Shown piece by piece: positions 1 to 7,328 of a stretch of 37,629 bases of DNA. Source of the stretch: Phycisphaerales bacterium (GTDB lineage: Bacteria > Planctomycetota > Phycisphaerae > Phycisphaerales > SM1A02); assembly GCA_028823105.1 (NCBI GenBank), contig JAPKCC010000022.1, positions 1 through 37,629 of the forward strand, in the 5' to 3' direction. The notes beneath the pieces are model-generated. The model had not been told where the DNA came from, did not search any database, and saw only the letters and a program-made list of their open reading frames with translations. Position numbers and translations under genes: made by a program. How positions within the stretch are numbered: the stretch's first letter is position 1; every line of letters starts with the position of its first letter.

Positions 1-152
1 GAATCGTTGCCCTCCTTCCTCGTGCGTTGCGGAGGTGGCTTCGCCGCCTCCTCGCTTTCTTGAATCGTTGCCCTCCTTCCTCGTGCGTTGCGGAGGTGGC
101 TTCGCCGCCTCCTCGCGTTCTGGATTCCTTCCTTCCGCGTGTTGTCGGATCC
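1..152. repeat. 61-bp tandem repeat, two near-identical copies plus a decayed third
   Basis: Copy 1 spans 1-61 and copy 2 spans 62-122. They differ at only two positions, both in the last seven bases. A degenerate partial third copy follows at about 123-152. Each full copy contains a 9-bp-stem hairpin with a TTC loop (31-51 and 92-112), with one G-T wobble in the stem. The period is not a multiple of three, so an ORF running through the array reads each copy in a different frame; this argues for a DNA- or RNA-level repeat rather than a protein repeat. The array runs off the left edge, so total copy number is unknown. Confidence 0.9.
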
Positions 153-186
153 AGGAGTTCAGGTTGATGAGCCGTTGGTTCTTCAT
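1..186 (-). CDS. Partial small ORF with ideal ribosome binding site, entering the 61-bp repeats
   Basis: On the minus strand an ATG at 186 is preceded, with 6 nt spacing, by a near-perfect AAGGAGG (191-199). The frame stays open for 62 codons to the left edge. It starts MKNQRLINLNSWIRQHAEG and then becomes Arg/Glu/Gly-rich where it runs through the 61-bp repeats. Because the unit is 61 bp, the two copies encode different peptides, so only the first 20 or so residues could be under ordinary protein-level selection. I recognise no family. It may be a real short gene whose 3' part has been overrun by repeats, or a spurious ORF with a fortuitous ribosome binding site. The stop codon lies outside the window. 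Confidence 0.35.
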   Translation of the reverse strand, partial: MKNQRLINLNSWIRQHAEGRNPEREEAAKPPPQRTRKEGNDSRKRGGGEATSATHEEGGQRF

Positions 187-237
187 GCGGCACCTCCTTG
201 CGGGTTGAGAACCTCGTGATCAGGCCACGCTCTTACG

Positions 238-368
238 GAGGTGGTCTCACCACCTCAGGCCTTTCTCGTGATCTTTCGTGCAGGTCCACAATCAGATGGA
301 TCAGCAGGCTCGCCTGCGTCGCCCATTCCGCCCTCGCCGTTCGGTCGCATGGCCGAAGCCATGCGACC
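238..368. repeat. Cluster of REP-like palindromes
   Basis: Three further perfect hairpins follow the two in the 61-bp repeats. At 238-256 there are 8-bp arms (GAGGTGGT) around CTC. At 304-317 there are 6-bp arms (GCAGGC) around TC. At 343-368 there are 11-bp arms (GGTCGCATGGC) around CGAA. None has a U-run, so they do not look like simple terminators. The first resembles the repeat-unit hairpin in stem sequence (GGAGGTGG). Five stem-loops in under 400 bp of non-coding DNA resemble REP/BIME-type intergenic palindromes, but no REP-associated (RAYT) transposase is in the window. Confidence 0.7.
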
Positions 369-564
369 TGAGGCGTGGTTCGTGAGTTGGTCATCCGGCA
401 CTTCCTTTCTGCATTGCTGCATTGGTGGCGAGTTGTCTCACAGGTGACTTGGCATGTACTTCTACGCACCGCCGTATGGGCCGTTCGTATTCCCGTCGGT
501 TTCTCCGAGCGAATCGTTCGATTGCTCAGACGAACGTTCAATCTTCTCGAGGGTTCAAAAAAAG
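369..564. other. Non-coding stretch, no supported gene
   Basis: No convincing gene is visible here. A 50-codon plus-strand frame begins at 454 behind an AGGTGA-like element, but it reads straight through the terminator stem at 565-592 and stops just after it, so I do not call it. Confidence 0.5.
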
Positions 565-592
565 ACGGGGCCGCGTCTGCACGCGGCCCCGT
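565..592 (-). terminator. Rho-independent terminator of the patatin-like gene
   Basis: A perfect 12-bp stem (ACGGGGCCGCGT with its complement) closes a CTGC loop. On the minus strand it is followed by a run of seven U (the A-run at 557-563 of the plus strand). It lies about 120 nt beyond the stop codon of the minus-strand gene ending at 711. The plus side has only a short TTTTT after a spacer, so termination in that direction would be weaker. Confidence 0.85.
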
Positions 593-710
593 ATGGTTTT
601 TGGTGAACGTCGATCGGCGGTCAGCCGTGTTCGTTCGCTCGGTTGTTCTCGAGGCTCGGTCTCCCGACACCACGGTCATCGTGGGATCGGCGACTGGCGA
701 TCTCACTGGA

Positions 711-1976
711 TCACGGCGCGACCGTGTTCCAGGATTTCGGATCCGCCCCGATCCTCTGGCCGTCGTCGGAGAGTGACCGCATCGTCGCGGCGTCGAACAT
801 GTTCATCGGGTTCGGGCTCACGAGTTCCTTCTCGACCGCGATCCACCGGACCTCGACGTCGCCGTTGCCACGGAGCCGAGTCAGTTCCGCCAAGGCATAC
901 AGGTATCGCAGCGAGGTGATCTCGGCCGAGGTGTAGAGGAGCTGGAAGGCACGATCCGCGACCGAGGGCCAGGTCGGCTCCGAGATCGCCGGAGGAATCC
1001 GAAGGTTGCCATTGAGGATCACCCAGTACCGGGTCTTCGGAATCGGGGCGTCGGGGTGGAGCTTCTTCCACATTCCCCCGAACGTATCCTCGGGGGACGA
1101 CGCCCGACCGCCCGAATAGAAGTTTCCGATCGCCCCGCCGTCGACGTAGAGGGTGCCGTCGATCTCTCTCGGGGGAAAGACCGCCGGGATGGCGCAGGAG
1201 GCGAGGATGATCTCGTGGAGATGGGTGGCATCCTTCGACTCGATGGCCTTCCGAGCGGCATCCGAAAAATCGAACACGCCTGGGACCTGTGCGTCGATGT
1301 TGCTGGCCTGAATTATCAGGATCCGGCCGTCAGTCGTCGCCTTGTCGATCTGTTTTGCGAAGTCGAGGTTGATGATCTTTTCAAGATCCCGTTTGATCCC
1401 CGACACCTGCATGAGGCTCAAGTTCTTGGGATGGAAGGAGATCGGTGTTCGCAACGTCACCCAGTCGGGCTTGGGGTTGCGAAAGAAGTCGTCGACTTCC
1501 TTCCTCGCCTCGTCGGTACCGAGGTAGGCGAAGGGGGCGATGAAGGATCCCGTACTGACGCCGGACACACCATCGAAGGTCGGTAGGGCGTCGGGTCCGG
1601 GGGGGACGGTCGCCCAGCCCAGGAGGAAGCCGGCGCCGAAGGCGCCGTTGGCGCCGCCTCCCGAGAGGATGAGAAAGTCAATCGTCGCCTCAGGATCCTG
1701 CTGCTGGCGTGCGAACATGCGTTCCACGAGGGCCTTGGTGTGCGCGTCTTTTTTCGTCTTGCTGGACGCCAGCGCGTCCTTCTTTTGCGTGTCCAGTTCC
1801 GCGGCCGATACCGCCGTTCGTGGAGGCCGGATGTTGTTTCCTTGGATGACTGGTAGAAGCAGGTAGATGACGACCAGCAGGCCGGCGACTGAGAGGACGC
1901 CGAGTAGGAACGAAATGAGGATGGGCCCTCGATGTCGGGGCCTGCCGGATTTTTGGTCGGAGTCATTCTTGGTCAT
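711..1976 (-). CDS. Patatin-like phospholipase, membrane-anchored
   Basis: The product is a 421-residue protein of the patatin-like serine lipase/acyl hydrolase family, expected to cleave acyl esters of membrane lipids with a Ser-Asp dyad. A single hydrophobic segment (about residues 18-45) follows a basic N-terminus and would anchor the protein in the membrane. The oxyanion loop GGGANGAFGAG is at about 106-116. The nucleophile elbow GVSTG is at about 139-143, with Ser141 the likely nucleophile. The catalytic Asp lies in a DGG motif (LYVDGGAIGNF) near residue 280. All expected patatin landmarks are intact. The start ATG lacks an obvious Shine-Dalgarno sequence. The gene is separated from proS upstream on the same strand by the proS terminator and has its own terminator at 565-592, so it is probably monocistronic. 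The substrate cannot be read from the sequence. Confidence 0.9.
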   Translation of the reverse strand: MTKNDSDQKSGRPRHRGPILISFLLGVLSVAGLLVVIYLLLPVIQGNNIRPPRTAVSAAELDTQKKDALASSKTKKDAHTKALVERMFARQQQDPEATIDFLILSGGGANGAFGAGFLLGWATVPPGPDALPTFDGVSGVSTGSFIAPFAYLGTDEARKEVDDFFRNPKPDWVTLRTPISFHPKNLSLMQVSGIKRDLEKIINLDFAKQIDKATTDGRILIIQASNIDAQVPGVFDFSDAARKAIESKDATHLHEIILASCAIPAVFPPREIDGTLYVDGGAIGNFYSGGRASSPEDTFGGMWKKLHPDAPIPKTRYWVILNGNLRIPPAISEPTWPSVADRAFQLLYTSAEITSLRYLYALAELTRLRGNGDVEVRWIAVEKELVSPNPMNMFDAATMRSLSDDGQRIGADPKSWNTVAP

Positions 1977-2111
1977 GGAAGTGATGCTATCGATCGTCTT
2001 GATTTCGCGTGGGGCGAACGCGGAGGCGAAGGCCAGAGCGCGAAGCGGTCGACCCGCGAACGGTCAGCGGGGCGCGGAATCGAGGCCACCCACCACAGGC
2101 CAACGTCGTCG

Positions 2112-2165
2112 TCCGACCTTGGCGTCCTGCTGGGTGGCTGGGGACGCTGCCCGGGCTGGGATTGA
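2112..2165 (+). pseudogene. Possible dockerin-tail remnant
   Basis: A 17-codon plus-strand stretch reads SDLGVLLGGWGRCPGWD then a stop. It closely resembles the ends of the dockerin-like tails elsewhere in the window (ADLGLMLVAWG, ADMGLLLAAWGPC). No matching EF-hand loop or upstream gene is in frame, although a NVVV-like stretch precedes it one frame away. It may be the decayed 3' end of a lost secreted-protein gene, or a chance match in GC-rich DNA. The rest of the gap 1977-2231 shows nothing I can support. Confidence 0.22.
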
Positions 2166-2231
2166 GTGGCAGTTCGGCCGTGGAGGCTCGGCGGTGGACC
2201 TTCGCCGCGAATGCTGACTTCGTAAAACAAA

Positions 2232-2264
2232 AACCCCACGAGCATCGATGACGCTTGCGGGGTT
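2232..2264 (-). terminator. Terminator of proS
   Basis: The arms AACCCCacgagc (2232-2243) and gcttgcGGGGTT (2253-2264) pair with two mismatches. On the minus strand they are followed by the U-rich TTTGTTTTACG. The hairpin sits about 75 nt downstream of the proS stop codon. Confidence 0.7.
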
Positions 2265-2339
2265 CTTGGTTTGATCGGTCGGTTGCGGTGTTGCGGCTTC
2301 GCCCTGCTGTCGCCCCGTGGTCTCGACCGCCGTTCCGAA

Positions 2340-3914
2340 TCAGTAGCTCTTCGCCCAGACCACGCGCTTCGCGCTGGGTTCGCCGGTGAACGGACAGGTG
2401 CCGGGCCGGCCTTGGTCGTCGCAGAGTTTCTGGCCGTCGAGGGGGATGCACCGCACGGTCACCGCGAGGTCGTTCTTGATCCGCTCCTCGAGTTTCGGGT
2501 CGCCGTTGAAGTGGGCCATCACGAAGCCCGCATGAATTGGGGCGGTCTCGTTGTCGGCGGTCTCGGGCGTCTTGAAGAACTCGTAGAACGCCTCTTCGGT
2601 GTCGATGACGTGGGTGTTCGCCTTGCGGAACGCCTTTGCCCTCGCAAGAAGTCCGTCTTGGATCTCCTGGAGGATGTCCGCGGCTCGCTCGACGAAGTCT
2701 TCGAGCTTGAGGCTCTGCTTGTCCTTCGGTCCCTTGTCGCGGCGTGCCATGAAGACGTTGCCTTCGGCCACATCGCGGGGACCGACCTCCAGCCGGATCG
2801 GGGCGCCTCGCTTGATCCACTGCCATGTTTTGTCGCCACCGCGGAGGTCGCGGGTGTCGTATTCCACTTCGATCACCCGGCCGCCGTAGACCTTGGTCTT
2901 GAGCGCCTCGATGATCTTGTCACAGAACGCCATGACCTCGTCCTTCGCCTCGGGCTTGTGGAGGACGGGCTGGATCACGATGTGCGCGGGCGCGACCATC
3001 GGGGGACAGAACATGCCGTCGTCGTCGGCGTGGGTCATGATCGTGCCGCCGATCAGTCGGGTGCTCACGCCCCAACTGGTCGTCCAACAGAATTCGCGGT
3101 TGCCTTCGTCGTCTTGGAACTGGATCTCCTGGGCCTTGGCAAAGTTCTGCCCGAGGAAGTGACTGGTGCCGGCCTGCAGCGCTTTGCGATCCTGCATCAT
3201 CGATTCGATGCACCAGGTCTCGACCGCGCCGGGGAAGCGTTCGCCTTCGGTCTTCTCGCCACGGATCACCGGCATCGCGAGCCAGTTCTCCGCGAAGTCG
3301 GCGTAGACGTCGAGCATCTGCATCGTCTCGGCCTTGGCTTCCTCGTCGGTGGCGTGGGCGGTGTGACCCTCCTGCCAGAGGAACTCCGTGGTGCGGAGGA
3401 ACATGCGGGTCCGCATCTCCCAACGGACGACGTTGGCCCACTGGTTGATCAGGAGCGGAAGGTCGCGATGGCTCTGGACCCACTTGGCAAAGGTGGCGCC
3501 GATGATCATCTCGCTGGTGGGTCGGACGACGAGGGGCTCTTCGAGCTTTCCCGCGGGCACGAGGCCGCCATCGGGACCCGCTTCCAGCCGGTGATGGGTG
3601 ACCACCGCGCACTCCTTGGCGAAGCCGTCGACGTGCTCGGCCTCCTTCTCCAAGAAGGAGAGGGGAATGAACAGGGGGAAGTAGGCGTTCTTGTGGCCGG
3701 TGGCCTTGAACATGCCGTCGAGGCCACGCTGGACGTTCTCCCAGATCGCATAGCCCCACGGCTTGATGACCATGCAGCCGCGAACCGGGCTGGTCTCGGC
3801 GAGATCGGCCGATTTCACCACCTGCTGGTACCACTCGGCGTAGTTCTCCTCGCGGGTGGGGGTGATCGCGGTCTTGGGTTTGCCCTGTTGTTTTTGCTTC
3901 TGCTGCTGGCTCAT
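2340..3914 (-). CDS. proS: Prolyl-tRNA synthetase, archaeal/eukaryal type
   Basis: This class II aminoacyl-tRNA synthetase charges tRNA-Pro with proline in the cytoplasm. The 524-residue protein has class II motif 2/3-like signatures: RPTSEMIIGATFAKWVQSHR, the WANVVRWEMR segment, RTTEFLWQEGHTAH and later GTSHFLGQNF. It lacks the large insertion/editing domain of the E. coli-type enzyme and ends in a C-terminal extension finishing VVWAKSY. Both traits are typical of the shorter archaeal/eukaryal-type enzyme found in a subset of bacteria. The C-terminus keeps only part of the expected zinc cysteines (CDDQGRPGTC). I prefer the ATG at 3914 (MSQQQKQ) to an in-frame TTG nine bases upstream. The gene is divergent from the ketopantoate reductase-like gene, with 71 bp between starts, and is followed by its own terminator. 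Confidence 0.95.
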   Translation of the reverse strand: MSQQQKQKQQGKPKTAITPTREENYAEWYQQVVKSADLAETSPVRGCMVIKPWGYAIWENVQRGLDGMFKATGHKNAYFPLFIPLSFLEKEAEHVDGFAKECAVVTHHRLEAGPDGGLVPAGKLEEPLVVRPTSEMIIGATFAKWVQSHRDLPLLINQWANVVRWEMRTRMFLRTTEFLWQEGHTAHATDEEAKAETMQMLDVYADFAENWLAMPVIRGEKTEGERFPGAVETWCIESMMQDRKALQAGTSHFLGQNFAKAQEIQFQDDEGNREFCWTTSWGVSTRLIGGTIMTHADDDGMFCPPMVAPAHIVIQPVLHKPEAKDEVMAFCDKIIEALKTKVYGGRVIEVEYDTRDLRGGDKTWQWIKRGAPIRLEVGPRDVAEGNVFMARRDKGPKDKQSLKLEDFVERAADILQEIQDGLLARAKAFRKANTHVIDTEEAFYEFFKTPETADNETAPIHAGFVMAHFNGDPKLEERIKNDLAVTVRCIPLDGQKLCDDQGRPGTCPFTGEPSAKRVVWAKSY

Positions 3915-3985
3915 AGTTCGCAAAGGGTAGCGGGGACGGCGTTACGGGGAGTCCACCACCGATCGGTCCTGCTACCTTCAAGTGC

Positions 3986-4951
3986 ATGAAGTCCGGATCC
4001 GAAACCTCAATCTGGCACCTCGTCGGAGGCGGCGCCATTGGTATGGCGCTCGCCTATCGGCTTCACGCCATCGGCGAGCAGGTGCGACTCTCGACTCGAT
4101 CCACGCTCCCCGACCCGGTCGAACTGACCTATCGCTACGGCGATACCCCGGCGGTGACCTGGTCCTGCCCGACGGAGCAATCGGTCGGGCGTTCGGCCGG
4201 GGAAGTCGCGGGTCCGACGGTGAACCGGCTGGTGATCACCACCAAGGCGTTCTCTGTGGCGGAGGCCCTCGACGACTGGGGTCCGATGCTCGCTCCGGAG
4301 GCGCGGGTCTACCTGCTGCAGAACGGCACCGGCTTCCGACGACCCGGCGATCTTCCCGACCATGTTCGCCCGTTGATCGTCGTGAACAGCGGATTCGCGG
4401 CCTTCCGACCCGCCGCTCGATCCGTGGTGCAGACCGCGTGCGAGCCGCTCTGGGTTGGGAACGATGCCGGTGATGCGGCCCCTGCGAGCCCCGAGGTGTC
4501 GGACGATCTTGATCGCCTGGTCGCCGCTGGGTTTCTGGCCGAATGGACGCCGTCGATTCGAGCGCACCAGTGGCTCAAGATTGGTGTGAATGCGGTGATC
4601 AACCCGCTCACCGCCATCTTCGGCTGCCAGAACGGAGCACTGCTCGAGCGTGAGGATGCACGGCAGTTGGTCGAAGATCTCTGCGCGGAGAATGTGCAGG
4701 TGCTCGACGCCCTCGGATTCGGCGGAGAGGCGGGGGACCTCCTTTCGGCCACCCAGCACATCATCCGGGCCACCGCGACCAATATTTCTTCGATGCTCGC
4801 GGACTTGAAGCGAGGCGATGGGCAAAGTGAGCTTGAGTTCATCAACCATCAGTTGATTCGAGCCGCCGCCGATCATGGTGTTCCGGTTCCGATCAACCGG
4901 AAGATCCACGATCAGGCTGCCGCGGTGTTTCTCGAGTCGCGATCGGCCTGA
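3986..4951 (+). CDS. 2-dehydropantoate 2-reductase-like (ApbA/PanE family)
   Basis: The family reduces ketopantoate to pantoate with NADPH in coenzyme A biosynthesis. The 321-residue protein starts with a Rossmann nucleotide-binding motif (VGGGAIGMALAYRL, about residues 13-26). It continues with the NGTGF loop near residue 112, where substrate contacts lie in the family. The C-terminal helical domain contains QWLKIGVNAVINPLTAIFG (about 193-211), the family's K...N...NP catalytic signature. Length is normal (about 300). Several PanE-like paralogues with unknown substrates exist in bacteria, so I leave the symbol blank. The gene heads a plus-strand run with ubiA and the CHAD gene (73 bp to ubiA). 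Confidence 0.85.
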   Translation: MKSGSETSIWHLVGGGAIGMALAYRLHAIGEQVRLSTRSTLPDPVELTYRYGDTPAVTWSCPTEQSVGRSAGEVAGPTVNRLVITTKAFSVAEALDDWGPMLAPEARVYLLQNGTGFRRPGDLPDHVRPLIVVNSGFAAFRPAARSVVQTACEPLWVGNDAGDAAPASPEVSDDLDRLVAAGFLAEWTPSIRAHQWLKIGVNAVINPLTAIFGCQNGALLEREDARQLVEDLCAENVQVLDALGFGGEAGDLLSATQHIIRATATNISSMLADLKRGDGQSELEFINHQLIRAAADHGVPVPINRKIHDQAAAVFLESRSA

Positions 4952-5024
4952 CCGCTGAACCCGACGATTCGGTCGCCGCTGATACCATTTCGATCGACCG
5001 AATTTCAACCGGAGATTCCTGATC

Positions 5025-5921
5025 GTGACCGCGCTTCGAGTCATTGCTGAAGACATCAAGATCGCCCATTCGATCTTCGCCCTGCCGTTTGCGGTACTGG
5101 CGGCGTTCATGGCGGCGCAGTTCGGCGAGATGCCCTTCGCGAGCCTTGCAGCGCCGCTCGGGCTCATCGTGGTGGCGATGGTGTTCGCACGGACTGCGGC
5201 GATGCTCTCAAACCGGATCCTTGATCATCAGATCGATGCGGGGAATCCACGGACCAGTGGCCGAGCGATTCCATCCGGACGGCTTTCCATGCGAGCAGCG
5301 GTGTCCGCCCTCGCGGTATCTTCGATCGGCTTTCTCGTCATCTGCGGCGTCTTCGGCGTGCTTCGGGAGAACTGGTGGCCGCTGGTCCTCGGGCTGCCGG
5401 TGCTCGCCTGGATCTGCGGGTACGGGTTCTTCAAGCGGTTCACGTGGCTCTGCCATCTCTGGCTAGGGGCGAGCCTCGCGCTCAGTCCGGTCGCCGCCGC
5501 CATCGCGGTCGATCCGGCAGCGCTTTCCACGCCGCCGATCTGGCTCCTCGCAGGCATGGTGCTTTGCTGGGTGAGCGGCTTCGACGTGATCTATGCACTG
5601 CAGGACGTCGACATCGATCGGCGCGACGGGCTCAACAGCATCCCGACGAGATTCGGCGTCGACGGCGCGTTGAAACTGAGCCGACTGCTGCATGTCTTCG
5701 CAGTGATTCTCTTGTTCGCGGTGGCTCGAACCGAGTCCGCCTTCGGGGGCCTGTTCCTCGCGGCGGCGATCATGGTCGCGATTCTGCTCCTGATCGAACA
5801 CGCGACGGTGCGGCGCTGGGGAACCACGCGGATGGCGATCACCTTCATGACCATCAACGGGATCGTGAGCATCCTGGTTGGCGCTGCAGGCGTGATCGAA
5901 CTTGTGCGAGCAACGGGATGA
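5025..5921 (+). CDS. UbiA-family prenyltransferase (MqnP/UbiA-like)
   Basis: This polytopic inner-membrane enzyme transfers a polyprenyl chain to an aromatic acceptor, most likely in menaquinone or ubiquinone biosynthesis. The 298-residue protein has about eight hydrophobic helices. Both Asp-rich prenyl-diphosphate/Mg sites are present: NRILDHQIDAGNPRT near residues 64-78 and YALQDVDIDRRDGLNSIP near 189-206. The N-terminal IKIAHSIFALPFA stretch is typical of the 4-hydroxybenzoate prenyltransferase-like group that includes MqnP of the futalosine menaquinone pathway. The MqnP assignment is an inference, because no other mqn gene is in the window. The start is GTG (GTGACCGCGCTTCG). The stop overlaps the CHAD start in an ATGA tetranucleotide, implying translational coupling. 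Confidence 0.9.
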   Translation: MTALRVIAEDIKIAHSIFALPFAVLAAFMAAQFGEMPFASLAAPLGLIVVAMVFARTAAMLSNRILDHQIDAGNPRTSGRAIPSGRLSMRAAVSALAVSSIGFLVICGVFGVLRENWWPLVLGLPVLAWICGYGFFKRFTWLCHLWLGASLALSPVAAAIAVDPAALSTPPIWLLAGMVLCWVSGFDVIYALQDVDIDRRDGLNSIPTRFGVDGALKLSRLLHVFAVILLFAVARTESAFGGLFLAAAIMVAILLLIEHATVRRWGTTRMAITFMTINGIVSILVGAAGVIELVRATG

Positions 5922-6877
5922 GCCGCGGCCGAGTTCCATCCGCTCGACCCCTCGACCCGGCACTCCCCGTTTCGGACGAGATGAAACGCGTTCTGCGAGA
6001 GGAACTCCAACAGGTACTCGACGCGTGCGAGGCGCATGGATCCTGGGAGGTTCGCATGCGAAGCGAGGCGATTCGTCGAGCCCGCAAGGCGCTCAAGCGG
6101 TTCCGAGCAATCCTCGATCTAGTCAAGGGGTCGATCGACGCTGAATCACACGAAGCGATGCGGGTGGCCGCCCGCGGACTCGGCCGCCGGCTTTCGCCGC
6201 TTCGGGATCGGGACGTGATCATGGAACTCCTGGCGGGTCTGCAACAAGACGTGTCTGGGCGGAAGACGCGGGAGGCCATTCGACTGGCGTCGGCGGTGCT
6301 GTCCGCAAGTCAGGCAATCCCCACCGCTCGCGACCATCGGGAGGATGAAGCCATCGTTGCGTCAGTGGGGGCGGATATTCCAAGCGTGGCGGCACAGCTT
6401 CACGCCACAGACTTCGCGAAGGTCGATCACGATTTCGTAATCGGGCGGCTCGAGCGAGCATGGCGGCACCATCGGCGACGTTTTCACGAGGACGCTGCAG
6501 AGAATGACGATCTCTCGCGTCTTCATGAGACGAGAAAGCGGGTGATTCGCCTCCAACTTGGCCTGAGTGCGATCCGTAACGTCAGCGCGAAGTCGATCCG
6601 CCGGGAGATCCGGCGGTTGAAGGCGGTTGCCGGATCGCTTGGTCGCGATCGCGATCTCTCTCTTCTCGAGGGTCTGATCGTCACGCATGCCGATCGATTT
6701 CCGGAGTCCGACCCACGAGCCCGCGTGGAACGTGAGATTCGATCACGTCGGCGGGCACTGCAGCGAAATGCGATTCGCAACGGCCGCCAGGCATCGAGGC
6801 GATCACCGAAAGCGGCTCGTCAACGTCTTGAGAAGTGGTGGAAGGCGGCGTCAAAGCGGTCGCCGTCCGGCGCCTGA
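5918..6877 (+). CDS. CHAD domain protein
   Basis: The 319-residue protein is entirely helical and very rich in Arg, Lys and His. It matches the CHAD (conserved histidine alpha-helical) family, which binds inorganic polyphosphate through basic helices. Visible markers are RMRSEAIRRARKALKRFRAI, the LGRRLSPLRDRDV segment, HRRRFHEDA, LHETRKRVIRLQL, and a second half-repeat RREIRRLKAVAGSLGRDRDL. The two RRL...RDRD halves fit the duplicated four-helix architecture. No CYTH domain or polyphosphate kinase is fused or adjacent. The ATG at 5918 overlaps the ubiA stop (ATGA); the longer upstream frame is only a shadow over ubiA. The gene converges on the VOC gene with just 16 bp between stops. Confidence 0.9.
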   Translation: MSRGRVPSARPLDPALPVSDEMKRVLREELQQVLDACEAHGSWEVRMRSEAIRRARKALKRFRAILDLVKGSIDAESHEAMRVAARGLGRRLSPLRDRDVIMELLAGLQQDVSGRKTREAIRLASAVLSASQAIPTARDHREDEAIVASVGADIPSVAAQLHATDFAKVDHDFVIGRLERAWRHHRRRFHEDAAENDDLSRLHETRKRVIRLQLGLSAIRNVSAKSIRREIRRLKAVAGSLGRDRDLSLLEGLIVTHADRFPESDPRARVEREIRSRRRALQRNAIRNGRQASRRSPKAARQRLEKWWKAASKRSPSGA

Positions 6878-6893
6878 ATCGGTCGGCAGGTAT

Positions 6894-7328
6894 TCAGGTT
6901 GCGAAGAGCTGGGCGGGATCTTTGAACGCCTTGAATTCAAGGGCGTTTCCACTGGGATCCAGCAGGAACATCGTCGCTTGTTCTCCGGGAAGGCCTTCGA
7001 ACCGAAGGTACGGTTCGATGACGAACGTCGTTCCACCGGCTCGAAGTCGATCCGCGAGTTCGTGCCAGGTCTGCCACGGAAGTACCAGACCGAAGTGCGG
7101 CACCGGGACATCATGGCCGTCGACCGCATTCGACTCGGCGTCGTGGTCCGGAGCCGCGGGTTCGATACCGTCCACCATGTGGGCGACGATCTGGTGGCCG
7201 TAAAAATCGAAGTCGATCCACCGATCACTCGATCGCCCTTCGGTACAGCCCAGCAACCCGCCGTAGAACCGTCGGCTTGAGGCGAGATCACGAACCGGAA
7301 ACGCGAGGTGGAACGGGGGGACGGTCAC
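6894..7328 (-). CDS. VOC (glyoxalase/bleomycin resistance-like) family protein
   Basis: The 144-residue protein has the two beta-alpha-beta-beta-beta modules of the vicinal oxygen chelate superfamily. It opens with [20 protein letters not shown]. The second module contains [18 protein letters not shown] and finishes [15 protein letters not shown], a classic VOC C-terminal signature with the metal-binding Glu. Substrate is unknown; homologues include metal-dependent dioxygenase- and isomerase-like enzymes. I choose the GTG at 7328, because it overlaps the metG stop codon (GTGA) and gives the usual VOC N-terminus; a longer frame into metG would add a sequence unlike the family. It is therefore probably coupled to metG translation, although no functional link is obvious. 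Confidence 0.87.
   Translation of the reverse strand: MTVPPFHLAFPVRDLASSRRFYGGLLGCTEGRSSDRWIDFDFYGHQIVAHMVDGIEPAAPDHDAESNAVDGHDVPVPHFGLVLPWQTWHELADRLRAGGTTFVIEPYLRFEGLPGEQATMFLLDPSGNALEFKAFKDPAQLFAT

Noticed and set aside
1-122. CRISPR array
   Set aside because: The two 61-bp units are directly adjacent with no unique spacers, and there are no cas genes.
454-606. 50-codon frame starting MYFYAPPYGPF
   Set aside because: It has an AGGTGA-like element upstream but reads through the terminator stem at 565-592, so is more likely chance.
2271-3989. 572-codon plus-strand frame opposite proS
   Set aside because: GC-rich mirror frame of a certain gene; Val/Leu/Asp/Glu/His-rich composition with no domains.
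4007-5167. 386-codon minus-strand frame opposite the ketopantoate reductase-like gene
   Set aside because: Mirror frame; the plus strand has the full Rossmann and K...N...NP motifs.
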